From: Clostridia bacterium
Lineage (GTDB): Bacteria; Bacillota; Clostridia; Oscillospirales; CAG-272
Length of the DNA stretch: 64,000 nucleotides
Assembly (NCBI GenBank): GCA_017624905.1
Contig: JAGAMD010000006.1
Span: 1-64,000 of the forward strand
Direction of reading: 5' to 3'
Position numbers and translations under genes: made by a program
The notes under the pieces: generated by a model
The model's database searches: none
What the model was told of the DNA's origin: nothing
The model's input: the letters and a program-made list of their open reading frames with translations, nothing else
In this document: piece after piece, positions 33,256-40,736 of the stretch
How positions within the stretch are numbered: position 1 is the first letter of the stretch
Layout of the letters: each line of letters begins with the position of its first letter

Positions 33256-34080
33256 ATGGGAGTAGTAATAGGAATTGATATAGGCGGTAGCACCACAAAA
33301 ATTGTGGGATTTGATAATAACCAAAGGTTAATGGAGCCTATGTTTGTAACTGCAGATGATCCGATTACATCAGTTTACGGTGCTTTTGGAAAGTTTACTG
33401 ATACAAACGGTCTTGGACTTAATGACATTGATAAGGTTATGATAACAGGTGTTGGCTCATCTTACATTACAAAGCCGATTTATGGATTGAACTGTATTCA
33501 CACTCCTGAATTCAACAGCATCGGCTTGGGTGGACTATATCTTTCCTCGCTTGATGATGCTATCATAGTTAGCCTTGGCACAGGTACAGCTCTTGTTCAC
33601 GCACAAAGAGGAAAAGCTCCGGTTTATCTCGGTGGTACAGGCGTTGGTGGTGGCACTCTTGTTGGACTTTCATCTAAATTTTTAGGCCTTACAAAAATAG
33701 AAAGCATAGACGAGCTTGCCAAGACCGGCAACATTGAAAATATCGACCTTAGAATCAGTGATATTTCCAAGAAGGATATGGGACTCAGCTCTCATATGAC
33801 CGCTGCTAACTTTGGCAAAATCAGTGATACAGCAACCAATGGAGACCTAGCCCTTGGACTTATCAATATGGTTTTTGAAACAATCGGTATGATTGCATAT
33901 TTTGCATCAAAGCAATATGGCTTACACGATATAGTTTTAACAGGCAACCTAACACAAATTTCTCAAGCTAAGGATATTTTTGAAAATTTAAACAAAATGT
34001 TTAATATGAACTTCATCATTCCAAAAAAAGCACAATATAGTACAGTAATAGGCGCAGCCCTGTCGTCGTTTGAAAAATAA
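33256..34080 (+). CDS. coaW: Type II pantothenate kinase
   Basis: It phosphorylates pantothenate in the first step of coenzyme A synthesis. The 274-residue protein is an ASKHA-fold kinase like the staphylococcal and eukaryotic PanK: GIDIGGSTTKIVGF at the N-terminus, VSLGTGTALVHA, LGGTGVGGGTLVGL near residue 135, and VLTGNLTQ near 235. The type II form is not feedback-inhibited by CoA in the way type I is, and is found in some Firmicutes. AAGGAGAAC precedes the ATG. It is followed one base later by a methyltransferase-like gene. Confidence 0.88.
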   Translation: MGVVIGIDIGGSTTKIVGFDNNQRLMEPMFVTADDPITSVYGAFGKFTDTNGLGLNDIDKVMITGVGSSYITKPIYGLNCIHTPEFNSIGLGGLYLSSLDDAIIVSLGTGTALVHAQRGKAPVYLGGTGVGGGTLVGLSSKFLGLTKIESIDELAKTGNIENIDLRISDISKKDMGLSSHMTAANFGKISDTATNGDLALGLINMVFETIGMIAYFASKQYGLHDIVLTGNLTQISQAKDIFENLNKMFNMNFIIPKKAQYSTVIGAALSSFEK

Positions 34081-34081
34081 T

Positions 34082-35080
34082 ATGCAGAGAATAAAAGAGC
34101 TTGAAAGAATAAAAGAGGAAAACCTTGGGGCATTTAAGGTTATAGCAAGCTATTTAAATGAGTTTCCTTGTCTTGTAACAAAGGAAATAATGGACGAAAT
34201 CATAAGCGATACAGAGCTTGATTGCGAGAGCTATTTTGCTTTGTTTCTGTCCCTCGCTCTTAGCGAAAATGACGAGAGTGGCGATGCTTTAAATAAGCTT
34301 TACCTAAAAAAGTCGGTAAAAAGGCTTGACACCAAGCAATACAAGGAAAATCCATATTATAAAAATATAAAAATCCCACAAAAAAGGGTAGGCGGGTGGG
34401 AGCTTGGTTACCAATCATATAAACCATATGAGGGCTTTATCTACGACGACATTGAGGTAGAAAAGAGCTATCGAGAAATTCCCAAGATAGGCTTTTTTAC
34501 TGAAGAATTTTCATTCCCAACCGTTTATGAGGACGGCGTTGAGTGGATGGCTATTAAGCCAAATGAAATTGAAACAATGAAGCCACATATTGAAAAAATG
34601 TCGGGGAACGTGGTTGTTTTTGGACTCGGACTTGGATATTTTGCGTATATGATCAGCCAAAAAGAGAGCGTAAAATCCATAACAATTGTTGAGCGAGACT
34701 CAAGTGTTATCAAATTGTTTGAGGAAAACATCTTGCCACAGTTTGAAAATAAGCACAAAATTAAGATAGTAAAGAGCGACGCATTTGATTTTGCTGAAAA
34801 TGAGTTACCGAAAATCAACTGCAATCACGCATTTGTTGATCTATGGCACGATGTTTCCGATGGAGTTGAGCTTTATATTAAAATGAAAAAGCTAGAGGCA
34901 AAAAACTCAAAAACCCAGTTTTCATATTGGATAGAAAAATCAATTCTTTCTAGCATCCGTTGGCAAATATTTGATAGCCTACAAACACAAATAAAAAACG
35001 GCAAGTTCAGTGAGCCATATGAAAACATACTAAAGTACATCAGCGACGATTACTTGAAAAATTTTGTCAAATTTATATAA
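34082..35080 (+). CDS. SAM-dependent methyltransferase-fold protein
   Basis: The 332-residue protein has a helical N-terminal half (~1-130) and a Rossmann-like methyltransferase domain after residue ~180. VVVFGLGLGYFAYMIS is the SAM loop, ITIVERDSSVIKLFEENILPQF has the acidic residue after strand 2, and KIVKSDAFDFAEN and HAFVDLWHD follow. It resembles spermidine-synthase-like or uncharacterised methyltransferases rather than a named family. The ATG is 1 base after the coaW stop with no clear ribosome site, so translation is probably coupled; a TTG at 34070 is an alternative start. Substrate unknown. Confidence 0.7.
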   Translation: MQRIKELERIKEENLGAFKVIASYLNEFPCLVTKEIMDEIISDTELDCESYFALFLSLALSENDESGDALNKLYLKKSVKRLDTKQYKENPYYKNIKIPQKRVGGWELGYQSYKPYEGFIYDDIEVEKSYREIPKIGFFTEEFSFPTVYEDGVEWMAIKPNEIETMKPHIEKMSGNVVVFGLGLGYFAYMISQKESVKSITIVERDSSVIKLFEENILPQFENKHKIKIVKSDAFDFAENELPKINCNHAFVDLWHDVSDGVELYIKMKKLEAKNSKTQFSYWIEKSILSSIRWQIFDSLQTQIKNGKFSEPYENILKYISDDYLKNFVKFI

Positions 35081-35083
35081 AAT

Positions 35084-35109
35084 TAGCCACCTTAGAAAGG
35101 TGGCTTTTT
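35084..35109 (+). terminator. Intrinsic terminator of the coaW unit
   Basis: AGCCACCTT-aga-AAGGTGGCT followed by TTTTT. Confidence 0.88.
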
Positions 35110-35171
35110 ATGTATCGACGAGAAAAAATTCGGCTTTCTAACCGATGGATTTAAACCCGAGCGTCCTAAAT

Positions 35172-35337
35172 CACGGCATAGCCGTGCATGGAATCCGCAA
35201 CTTGTTGCGGTATGGAATTGATTGCAAAGCAATCGTGTGGAATCAAGCCGCAGAAAAATGCACCTTTGGTGATGCCATACGCCTACGGCGATACCATACA
35301 CGCTAACGCGTGATTCCATACCAAGCCTGTGGCTTGA
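35172..35337. repeat. Array of at least six perfect mini-palindromes with conserved linkers
   Basis: The perfect palindromes are CACGGC-ata-GCCGTG (35172), CCGCAA-cttg-TTGCGG (35195), GATTGC-aaa-GCAATC (35220), CGCC-tac-GGCG (35281), CACGC-taac-GCGTG (35300) and CAAGCC-tgt-GGCTTG (35323). Linkers in the left half read ATGGAAT or GTGGAAT. Linkers in the right half read ACCATA or ATTCCATA, the reverse complement, so the whole array has a two-fold layout centred near 35260. No stem sequence is repeated; only form and linker are. No gene is present. Confidence 0.8.
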
Positions 35338-35339
35338 AT

Positions 35340-35377
35340 AAAAAACGACAAATTTCTGTCGAAATTTGTCGTTTTTT
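35340..35377. terminator. Long perfect hairpin, terminator of the tRNA gene
   Basis: A 15-bp stem (AAAAACGACAAATTT with its exact complement) has T-runs on either strand. It abuts the CCA end of tRNA-Arg. Confidence 0.85.
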
Positions 35378-35453
35378 GGCCTGCCCGATAGGAGTTGAAC
35401 CTATGACCTCAAGAGTCGGAGTCTTGCGCACTATCCGGCTGTGCCACGGGCAG
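35377..35453 (-). tRNA. tRNA-Arg (anticodon CCG)
   Basis: This is a 77-base cloverleaf on the minus strand. The acceptor is CTGCCCG with CGGGCAG, the discriminator is G, and CCA is encoded. The anticodon stem is CAAGA/TCTTG with loop CTCCGAC, giving anticodon CCG (reads CGG). The T arm is CATAGGTTCAACTCCTATC-like with TTCAA. Confidence 0.95.
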
Positions 35454-35509
35454 TTATAATAAAATTATAGCATAACTAAATATTTTTGTAAATATTTATA
35501 ATAAAATAT

Positions 35510-35538
35510 TTGAATTTTAGATTATACTGTGCTACAAT
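35510..35538 (+). promoter_or_regulatory. Promoter of the fhs operon
   Basis: TTGAAT (35510-35515) and TACAAT (35533-35538) are separated by 17 bases, 36 bases before the ATG. Confidence 0.65.
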
Positions 35539-35573
35539 AGAGATAAAGTATCTTATATAAGGAGCAAAACATT

Positions 35574-37247
35574 ATGCTTACAGACATTGAAATTGCACAA
35601 GGTGCAAAATTAAGTCACATTTCTGATATTGCAGAAAAAATCGGACTACTCCCGGAAGAGTATGAGCCTTACGGACATTATAAGGCTAAAATCACGGACA
35701 AGTTCCTTGATAGAATGTCAACAAAAAAGGATGGCAAGCTAATTTTGGTTACAGCCATCAACCCAACTCCGGCAGGTGAGGGTAAAACCACAACAACCGT
35801 TGGACTTGGCATGGCGATGAGCAAAATTGGTAAAAATACAATTATTGCACTTCGTGAGCCATCTCTTGGTCCTGTATTCGGCGTTAAGGGTGGTGCTGCA
35901 GGTGGTGGCTACGCTCAGGTTCTTCCTATGGAGGACATCAACCTACATTTCACAGGCGATTTCCACGCAATCACAACTGCAAACAACCTTTTGTCAGCTA
36001 TAATTGACAACCATATTCAACAAGGCAATCAGCTCGGCATTGATCAACGCAGAATCTTATTCTCACGTGTTCTCGATATGAATGACAGAGCACTTCGTTC
36101 AGTTGTAGTTGGTCTTGGCGGAAAGATGGATGGTATTCCAAGAGAAGACCACTTTATGATTACAGTAGCTAGTGAAATTATGGCTATTCTTTGCCTAAGC
36201 GAGTCAATTTCCGACCTAAAGGAAAGACTTGGTAAAATTTTGGTTGCATATAAATATGACGGCACTCCTGTATATTGTAAGGACCTCGGTGTTAATGGTG
36301 CTATGGCTGCGGTTCTAAAGGACGCACTTAAGCCAAACCTTGTTCAAACACTTGAGAACACACCTGCAATTATCCACGGTGGACCATTTGCAAATATTGC
36401 ACACGGCTGTAACTCAGTAAGAGCAACTAAGCTTGCACTTAAGCTTGCTGATTATACAATTACAGAGGCGGGCTTTGGTGCTGACCTCGGTGCTGAAAAA
36501 TTCTTTGATATTAAGTGTCGCTTTGCAGACCTAAAGCCAAAGTGTGTAGTTTTAGTTGCTACTGTTCGTGCTTTAAAATACAATGGTGGTGTTGCTAAGG
36601 CTGACCTTGTAAATGAAAATGTTGAGGCGTTGAAGGCAGGAGCTGTAAACCTAGAGGCTCATATTGACAACCTACAAAAGTACGGTGTACCTGTTGTAGT
36701 TGCTATCAACCGCTTTGGCACAGATACAGATGCTGAGCTTAAGGCTGTTGAGGATATTTGTATCGCTAAGGGAGCAGATTTTGCTCTTTCCGAGGTGTTT
36801 GCAAAGGGCTCAGAGGGTGGTATTGACCTAGCTAATAAGGTAGTTGCTGCTTGTGAAAAGGAAAGCAACTTCCACGTTCTATATCCTGATGAAATGTCAA
36901 TTATGGATAAGATAAGAACGGTAGCTAAGGAAATCTACGGTGCTAAGGACGTTAAGTTTGACGCTAAGGCAGAGAAGGCTATCAAGGAGTTTGAGGCTCT
37001 TGATCCTGCTTATGCTCGTTTCCCTGTATGTATGGCAAAAACACAATATTCATTGTCTGATGATCCAACAAAGCTCGGCAGACCTACCGATTTTACATTG
37101 ACAGTACGTGAGGTTAAGCTTTCCGCAGGTGCCGGCTTTATCGTAGCTCTAACAGGTGCGATTATGACAATGCCGGGACTACCAAAGGCACCGGCTGCAT
37201 TAAATATTGATGTTGACGATAACGGAAAAATCACAGGACTTTTCTAA
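35574..37247 (+). CDS. fhs: Formate-tetrahydrofolate ligase
   Basis: Fhs makes 10-formyl-THF from formate, THF and ATP, supplying one-carbon units for purines or the acetyl-CoA pathway. At 557 residues it has normal length. The ATP loop [14 protein letters not shown] is near residue 65, with [23 protein letters not shown] and [10 protein letters not shown] following, both highly conserved. AAGGAGCAAAAC precedes the ATG. It heads a tight unit with tsaE one base later, an uncommon partner. Folate supply genes folT and folC lie at 17.5-19.4 kb. Confidence 0.97.
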   Translation: MLTDIEIAQGAKLSHISDIAEKIGLLPEEYEPYGHYKAKITDKFLDRMSTKKDGKLILVTAINPTPAGEGKTTTTVGLGMAMSKIGKNTIIALREPSLGPVFGVKGGAAGGGYAQVLPMEDINLHFTGDFHAITTANNLLSAIIDNHIQQGNQLGIDQRRILFSRVLDMNDRALRSVVVGLGGKMDGIPREDHFMITVASEIMAILCLSESISDLKERLGKILVAYKYDGTPVYCKDLGVNGAMAAVLKDALKPNLVQTLENTPAIIHGGPFANIAHGCNSVRATKLALKLADYTITEAGFGADLGAEKFFDIKCRFADLKPKCVVLVATVRALKYNGGVAKADLVNENVEALKAGAVNLEAHIDNLQKYGVPVVVAINRFGTDTDAELKAVEDICIAKGADFALSEVFAKGSEGGIDLANKVVAACEKESNFHVLYPDEMSIMDKIRTVAKEIYGAKDVKFDAKAEKAIKEFEALDPAYARFPVCMAKTQYSLSDDPTKLGRPTDFTLTVREVKLSAGAGFIVALTGAIMTMPGLPKAPAALNIDVDDNGKITGLF

Positions 37248-37248
37248 T

Positions 37249-37701
37249 ATGAAGAAAGCTTTTTTGACTACCTCACCGGAGGAAACAGAAGAAATCGCAC
37301 GTGATTTTGCCAAAATGCTTGACCTGAACAAGCCACAGTTTATAGCTATGTATGGTGATCTTGGTGTTGGCAAAACTGCGTTCGTGCGTGGACTTGCATC
37401 TTATATTTGCCCAAATGCAAGAGTTAAAAGTCCAACCTATACCGTGGTTAACGAATATCACGGTGGCACACTTCCTCTATACCATTTTGATGTATACAGA
37501 ATAGAGGATGAGGACGATTTGTATTCTGTCGGCTTCTATGAGTATTTGCAAAAGGGCATTTGCGTAACAGAATGGAGCGAGAATATCGCCGACTCTATTC
37601 CTAAGGACGCATATCGCGTTAAGATAGAACGTGGCACAAATCCAGAAAATGAGAGAATAATTACAATCGAGGCTTCAAAAGATGAAAATACTCGCACTTG
37701 A
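37249..37701 (+). CDS. tsaE: tRNA t6A biosynthesis ATPase TsaE
   Basis: TsaE is the small ATPase that drives turnover of the TsaB-TsaD complex making threonylcarbamoyladenosine at tRNA position 37. The 150-residue protein has Walker A GDLGVGKTAFVRG near residue 36, the SPTYTVVNEY segment, LYHFDVYRIED with the Walker-B-like Asp, and VTEWSENI. The ATG at 37249 follows the fhs stop by one base with no separate strong ribosome site. The 3' end overlaps tsaB by 20 bases. tsaD is not in the window. Confidence 0.93.
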   Translation: MKKAFLTTSPEETEEIARDFAKMLDLNKPQFIAMYGDLGVGKTAFVRGLASYICPNARVKSPTYTVVNEYHGGTLPLYHFDVYRIEDEDDLYSVGFYEYLQKGICVTEWSENIADSIPKDAYRVKIERGTNPENERIITIEASKDENTRT

Positions 37702-38368
37702 TTCCACAGCAAAGACCTCAAGCGTCGCTATTCTTGAAAATGACAGCTTGCTTGGTCTTTACTCAGTGAATATTCAAAACACACATAGTGAAACTCTTTT
37801 ACCTATGGTAAAATCAATTTTGGAGTCCTTGAGACTAACAAATGACGATATAGATGCTTATGCTGTATCAGAGGGACCGGGCTCATTTACGGGTGTTCGT
37901 ATTGGCGTTGCTACTATAAAGGGATTGGCATTTTCAAGGAATAAGCCCTGTGTAGGGGTAAGCACAATAGAGGCACTAAAGGAGAACTTGGAAGGCTTTG
38001 AGGGCGTTATTTGTCCTATAATGAACGCACGTCGTGGACAAGTATATACGGGAGCGTTTTTGAACGGTACTCGCTTTATAGATGACTGTTGTATGATGCT
38101 TGACGACCTTATCCCTATGCTTGAAGAAAAAGGCGAGGACATCTATTTTGTTGGCGATGGCTATGAGCTGATTTTAGATAAACGAATAGCCAAACTTAGA
38201 CACACCCCCGAGCATTTAAGATATCAAAATGCGTATTCAGTGGGTAAAATTGCTTATAAAAAGCTAATAAACTCGGAGTATGTTTCTGACACCGACCTTC
38301 GAGTAGAATATCTACGCAAGGCACAAGCTGAGCGAGAAAGAGAAGAAAGACTTGGAGGAAAAAATTAA
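37682..38368 (+). CDS. tsaB: tRNA t6A biosynthesis protein TsaB
   Basis: TsaB is an ASKHA-fold scaffold that dimerises with TsaD. The 228-residue protein has MKILALDSTAKTSSVA at the N-terminus, SEGPGSFTGVRIGVATIKGLAF near residue 65 and the MNARRGQVYTG segment near 118. It overlaps tsaE by 20 bases and rpiB by one (TAATG), so these genes are translationally coupled. The t6A product is the substrate for MtaB encoded at 25 kb. Confidence 0.94.
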   Translation: MKILALDSTAKTSSVAILENDSLLGLYSVNIQNTHSETLLPMVKSILESLRLTNDDIDAYAVSEGPGSFTGVRIGVATIKGLAFSRNKPCVGVSTIEALKENLEGFEGVICPIMNARRGQVYTGAFLNGTRFIDDCCMMLDDLIPMLEEKGEDIYFVGDGYELILDKRIAKLRHTPEHLRYQNAYSVGKIAYKKLINSEYVSDTDLRVEYLRKAQAEREREERLGGKN

Positions 38369-38823
38369 TGTCAAGAAAAATTGCAATTGCGTGTGATCAC
38401 GCAGCTCTTGAATTAAAGGGCGAGATTATGAAATATTTAGAGGCTAATGGTGTTGAATATGTAGACTACGGCACATATACACCGGATAGCTGTAATTATC
38501 CTGATTATGCCGAGAAGGTATGCAAGGCGGTATATGAGGGAAATGAGGATATGGGTATCTTGGTTTGCGGTACAGGCATAGGCATGAGTATTGCAGCAAA
38601 CAAGTGCAAGGGTATCCGTGCAGCACTTTGCTCAGATACATTCTCAGCTAAATATACAAGATTACACAATGATGCAAATGTGCTCTGTATGGGAGCAAGA
38701 GTGCTAGGCGCCGGTTTAGCTCTTGAAATCGTTGATATGTTTATTAACACAGAGTTTGAGGGTGGTAGACATCAGCTAAGAGTTGATATGATTACAGCCC
38801 TTGAAGATAAATTAGCAAAATAA
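38368..38823 (+). CDS. rpiB: Ribose-5-phosphate isomerase B
   Basis: RpiB interconverts ribulose-5-phosphate and ribose-5-phosphate. The 151-residue protein has IACDHAALELKGEI at the N-terminus, VCGTGIGMSIAANK near residue 65 with the catalytic-loop Cys, and ARLHNDAN-like TRLHNDANVLCMGARVLG. GGAGGAAAAATT precedes the ATG, which overlaps the tsaB stop. Ten bases separate it from araA, a sensible metabolic neighbour since both feed the pentose-phosphate pathway. Confidence 0.94.
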   Translation: MSRKIAIACDHAALELKGEIMKYLEANGVEYVDYGTYTPDSCNYPDYAEKVCKAVYEGNEDMGILVCGTGIGMSIAANKCKGIRAALCSDTFSAKYTRLHNDANVLCMGARVLGAGLALEIVDMFINTEFEGGRHQLRVDMITALEDKLAK

Positions 38824-38833
38824 GGAGAAAACT

Positions 38834-40294
38834 ATGAAAAAGGTTTATTTTATAACAGGTAGCCAAGACCTATATGGTGAAGAGGTGCTTTTGCAGGTTG
38901 CCGAGGATTCTAAGGTAATCGCAAAATATCTAAATGATAAAATTGACGGAGTTGAAATTGAATATGCTTCAACTGTGAGAGATGAAGCTAGCTGTGTTGA
39001 GGCTTGTAAAAAGGCATCAAATGACGATGATTGTATCGCAGTTATCACTTGGATGCACACCTTTAGCCCTGCAAAAATGTGGATTAAGGGACTTCAATTT
39101 TTAACTAAGCCACTCCTACATTTCCATACACAGGCTAACGAAAAATTGCCATATGACGAGATTGATATGGACTTTATGAACCTCAACCAAACAGCACACG
39201 GTGGTCGTGAATACGGATTTATGTGTACACGCCTAGGCGTTAAGCGTGAGGTTGTTGTTGGCTACTATCAACACGAGGATGTAATCGAAAAGATTAAAAA
39301 GTTCCTTGATGTAGCAAGAGCAGTTGATTTTTCAAAGAATTTAAATGTTGCTATGTTTGGTAGCAATATGAGAGAGGTTTCTGTAACAGATGGCGACAGA
39401 GTAGAGAGCCAAATCAAATACGGTTGGAACGTAAACTATTACGGCATTGGCGACCTAGTAGCCCTTGTAAACGAAGTTACAGAGGCTGAGGTTGATGCAA
39501 AAATGGCTGAATATAACGAGCTATATGTAATGAACACAGACAACCTAGATGCTGTTAAAGAACAAGCTAAGTATGAAATTGCACTTGATAAATTCCTAAC
39601 AAATGGCAACTTCGGTGCATTTACAGATACATTCCAAGACCTACACGGTATGCGTCAGCTCCCAGGTCTTGCAACACAAAGAATGATGGCTAAGGGTATT
39701 GGCTTTGGTGCTGAGGGTGACTATAAGACATCAGCTCTTAATGCTATTTTCTGCGAAATGGCAAAGGGAAGAAAAGGCTCAACAGGCTTTATGGAGGACT
39801 ATACATACGACTTTACAAAGGGCGAGGAGGTAGTTCTTGGCTCACATATGCTAGAGGTTTCTCCTGATTTTGCTTCAACTAAGCCAAAGATTGAGGTTCA
39901 CCACCTAGGTATCGGTGGAAAAGAGCCACCGGCAAGACTTGTATTTGATGGTGTAGAGGGCGACGGTGTTGCTGTATGTATGATTGATATGGGCGACCGC
40001 TTCCGTCTTATCTGTGCAGCTATTGAGCTTGTAAAGCAACCAAAGGAAATGCCAAAGCTTCCGGTTGCAAGAATTATGTGGAAGCTAAAGCCGGACCACG
40101 CAACCGGTGCTGCCGCTTGGATTTATGCAGGTGGTGCTCACCACACAGTAGTTTCAACAGCTCTTACAGTTGAGGATATAAGACTCTTTGCTAAGCTAAC
40201 AGATACTGAGCTTGTAGTTATCGATGAAAACACAGACCTTAACGCACTCCAAAAAGAACTTGAAATCAACGATTTAATCGCAAAGCTAAAATAA
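38834..40294 (+). CDS. araA: L-arabinose isomerase
   Basis: AraA converts L-arabinose to L-ribulose. The 486-residue protein has the conserved ITWMHTFSPAKMWIKGL region, HTQANEKLPY, FTDTFQDLHGMRQLPGLATQRMM with metal-binding residues, and HMLEVSPDF. AAGGAGAAAAC precedes the ATG. It closes the fhs-tsaE-tsaB-rpiB-araA run; araB and araD are not nearby, so arabinose use must rely on genes elsewhere. A strong terminator follows. Confidence 0.95.
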   Translation: MKKVYFITGSQDLYGEEVLLQVAEDSKVIAKYLNDKIDGVEIEYASTVRDEASCVEACKKASNDDDCIAVITWMHTFSPAKMWIKGLQFLTKPLLHFHTQANEKLPYDEIDMDFMNLNQTAHGGREYGFMCTRLGVKREVVVGYYQHEDVIEKIKKFLDVARAVDFSKNLNVAMFGSNMREVSVTDGDRVESQIKYGWNVNYYGIGDLVALVNEVTEAEVDAKMAEYNELYVMNTDNLDAVKEQAKYEIALDKFLTNGNFGAFTDTFQDLHGMRQLPGLATQRMMAKGIGFGAEGDYKTSALNAIFCEMAKGRKGSTGFMEDYTYDFTKGEEVVLGSHMLEVSPDFASTKPKIEVHHLGIGGKEPPARLVFDGVEGDGVAVCMIDMGDRFRLICAAIELVKQPKEMPKLPVARIMWKLKPDHATGAAAWIYAGGAHHTVVSTALTVEDIRLFAKLTDTELVVIDENTDLNALQKELEINDLIAKLK

Positions 40295-40303
40295 TTTCGA
40301 CTT

Positions 40304-40331
40304 AAAAAGAGCCACAAATGTGGCTCTTTTT
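40304..40331 (+). terminator. Intrinsic terminator of araA
   Basis: AAAAAGAGCCACA-aa-TGTGGCTCTTTTT. Confidence 0.9.
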
Positions 40332-40383
40332 CGTTGAAAAAGGTAAGAATGATATTTTTCTCTGTGGAAAAGAATATTGCCAC

Positions 40384-40481
40384 ATTGTAGGGGATGGCGC
40401 CTCGACATTCCGCACCAATTAATACGCACAAACTAAATACACGTCATCCTGAGCGAGTGAAACGAGTCGAATGGATCTCAT
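40384..40481. repeat. Interspersed repeat fragments between araA and the LRR gene
   Basis: This part of a 442-base gene-free gap holds TTGTAGGGGATGGCGCCTC (from 40385) and, after 30 bases, TCATCCTGAGCGAGTGAAAC followed by GAGTCGAATGGATCTC (40444-40479). Both resemble short interspersed words I know from many gut Firmicutes genomes (the TCATCCTGAGCG...GGATCTC type). They are degenerate and non-coding. The remainder of the gap to 40653 shows nothing but A/T-rich sequence. Confidence 0.45.
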
Positions 40482-40653
40482 TATGCTAAAATTCACAAAA
40501 AATTAACATTTATATTATATTTGTGCATTTTGCTAACAAAATGAATGCTTTTAAAATATTATCTCTCGCCCTGTGTCTGCTTTTTTGATATTTTCATTGT
40601 TGAAATTGGCTTAAGCTTTGTGATTTTTGTGCATTTTCTACAAAAACAATACA

Positions 40654-40708
40654 TTTTTTTTTTTTTTTTGTTCAACTTGACAGTTTTCCACATATGTGTT
40701 AATATAAT
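40654..40708 (+). promoter_or_regulatory. T16 homopolymer and promoter upstream of the LRR surface protein
   Basis: Sixteen consecutive T (40654-40669) lie 7 bases upstream of TTGACA (40677-40682). TATAAT follows at 40703-40708 with a long 20-base spacing; TAATAT at 40700 gives 17. The T-tract could act as an UP-type element and is long enough to change length by slippage. Confidence 0.55.
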
Positions 40709-40736
40709 AAAAAATATTTTCCATAAGGAGATAATT

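Noticed and set aside
35092..35319. 75-codon minus-strand frame across the palindrome array
   Set aside because: The protein only reads the palindromes and linkers; no ribosome site and no gene-like composition.
35172..35337. CRISPR array
   Set aside because: The repeated parts are short linkers of 7-8 bases and the variable parts are self-complementary; there are no 25-40 base direct repeats and no cas genes.
40545..40736. 64-codon N-terminal extension of the LRR protein
   Set aside because: It contains the T16 tract and the promoter, and it would bury the signal peptide; the start at 40737 has AAGGAGAT.
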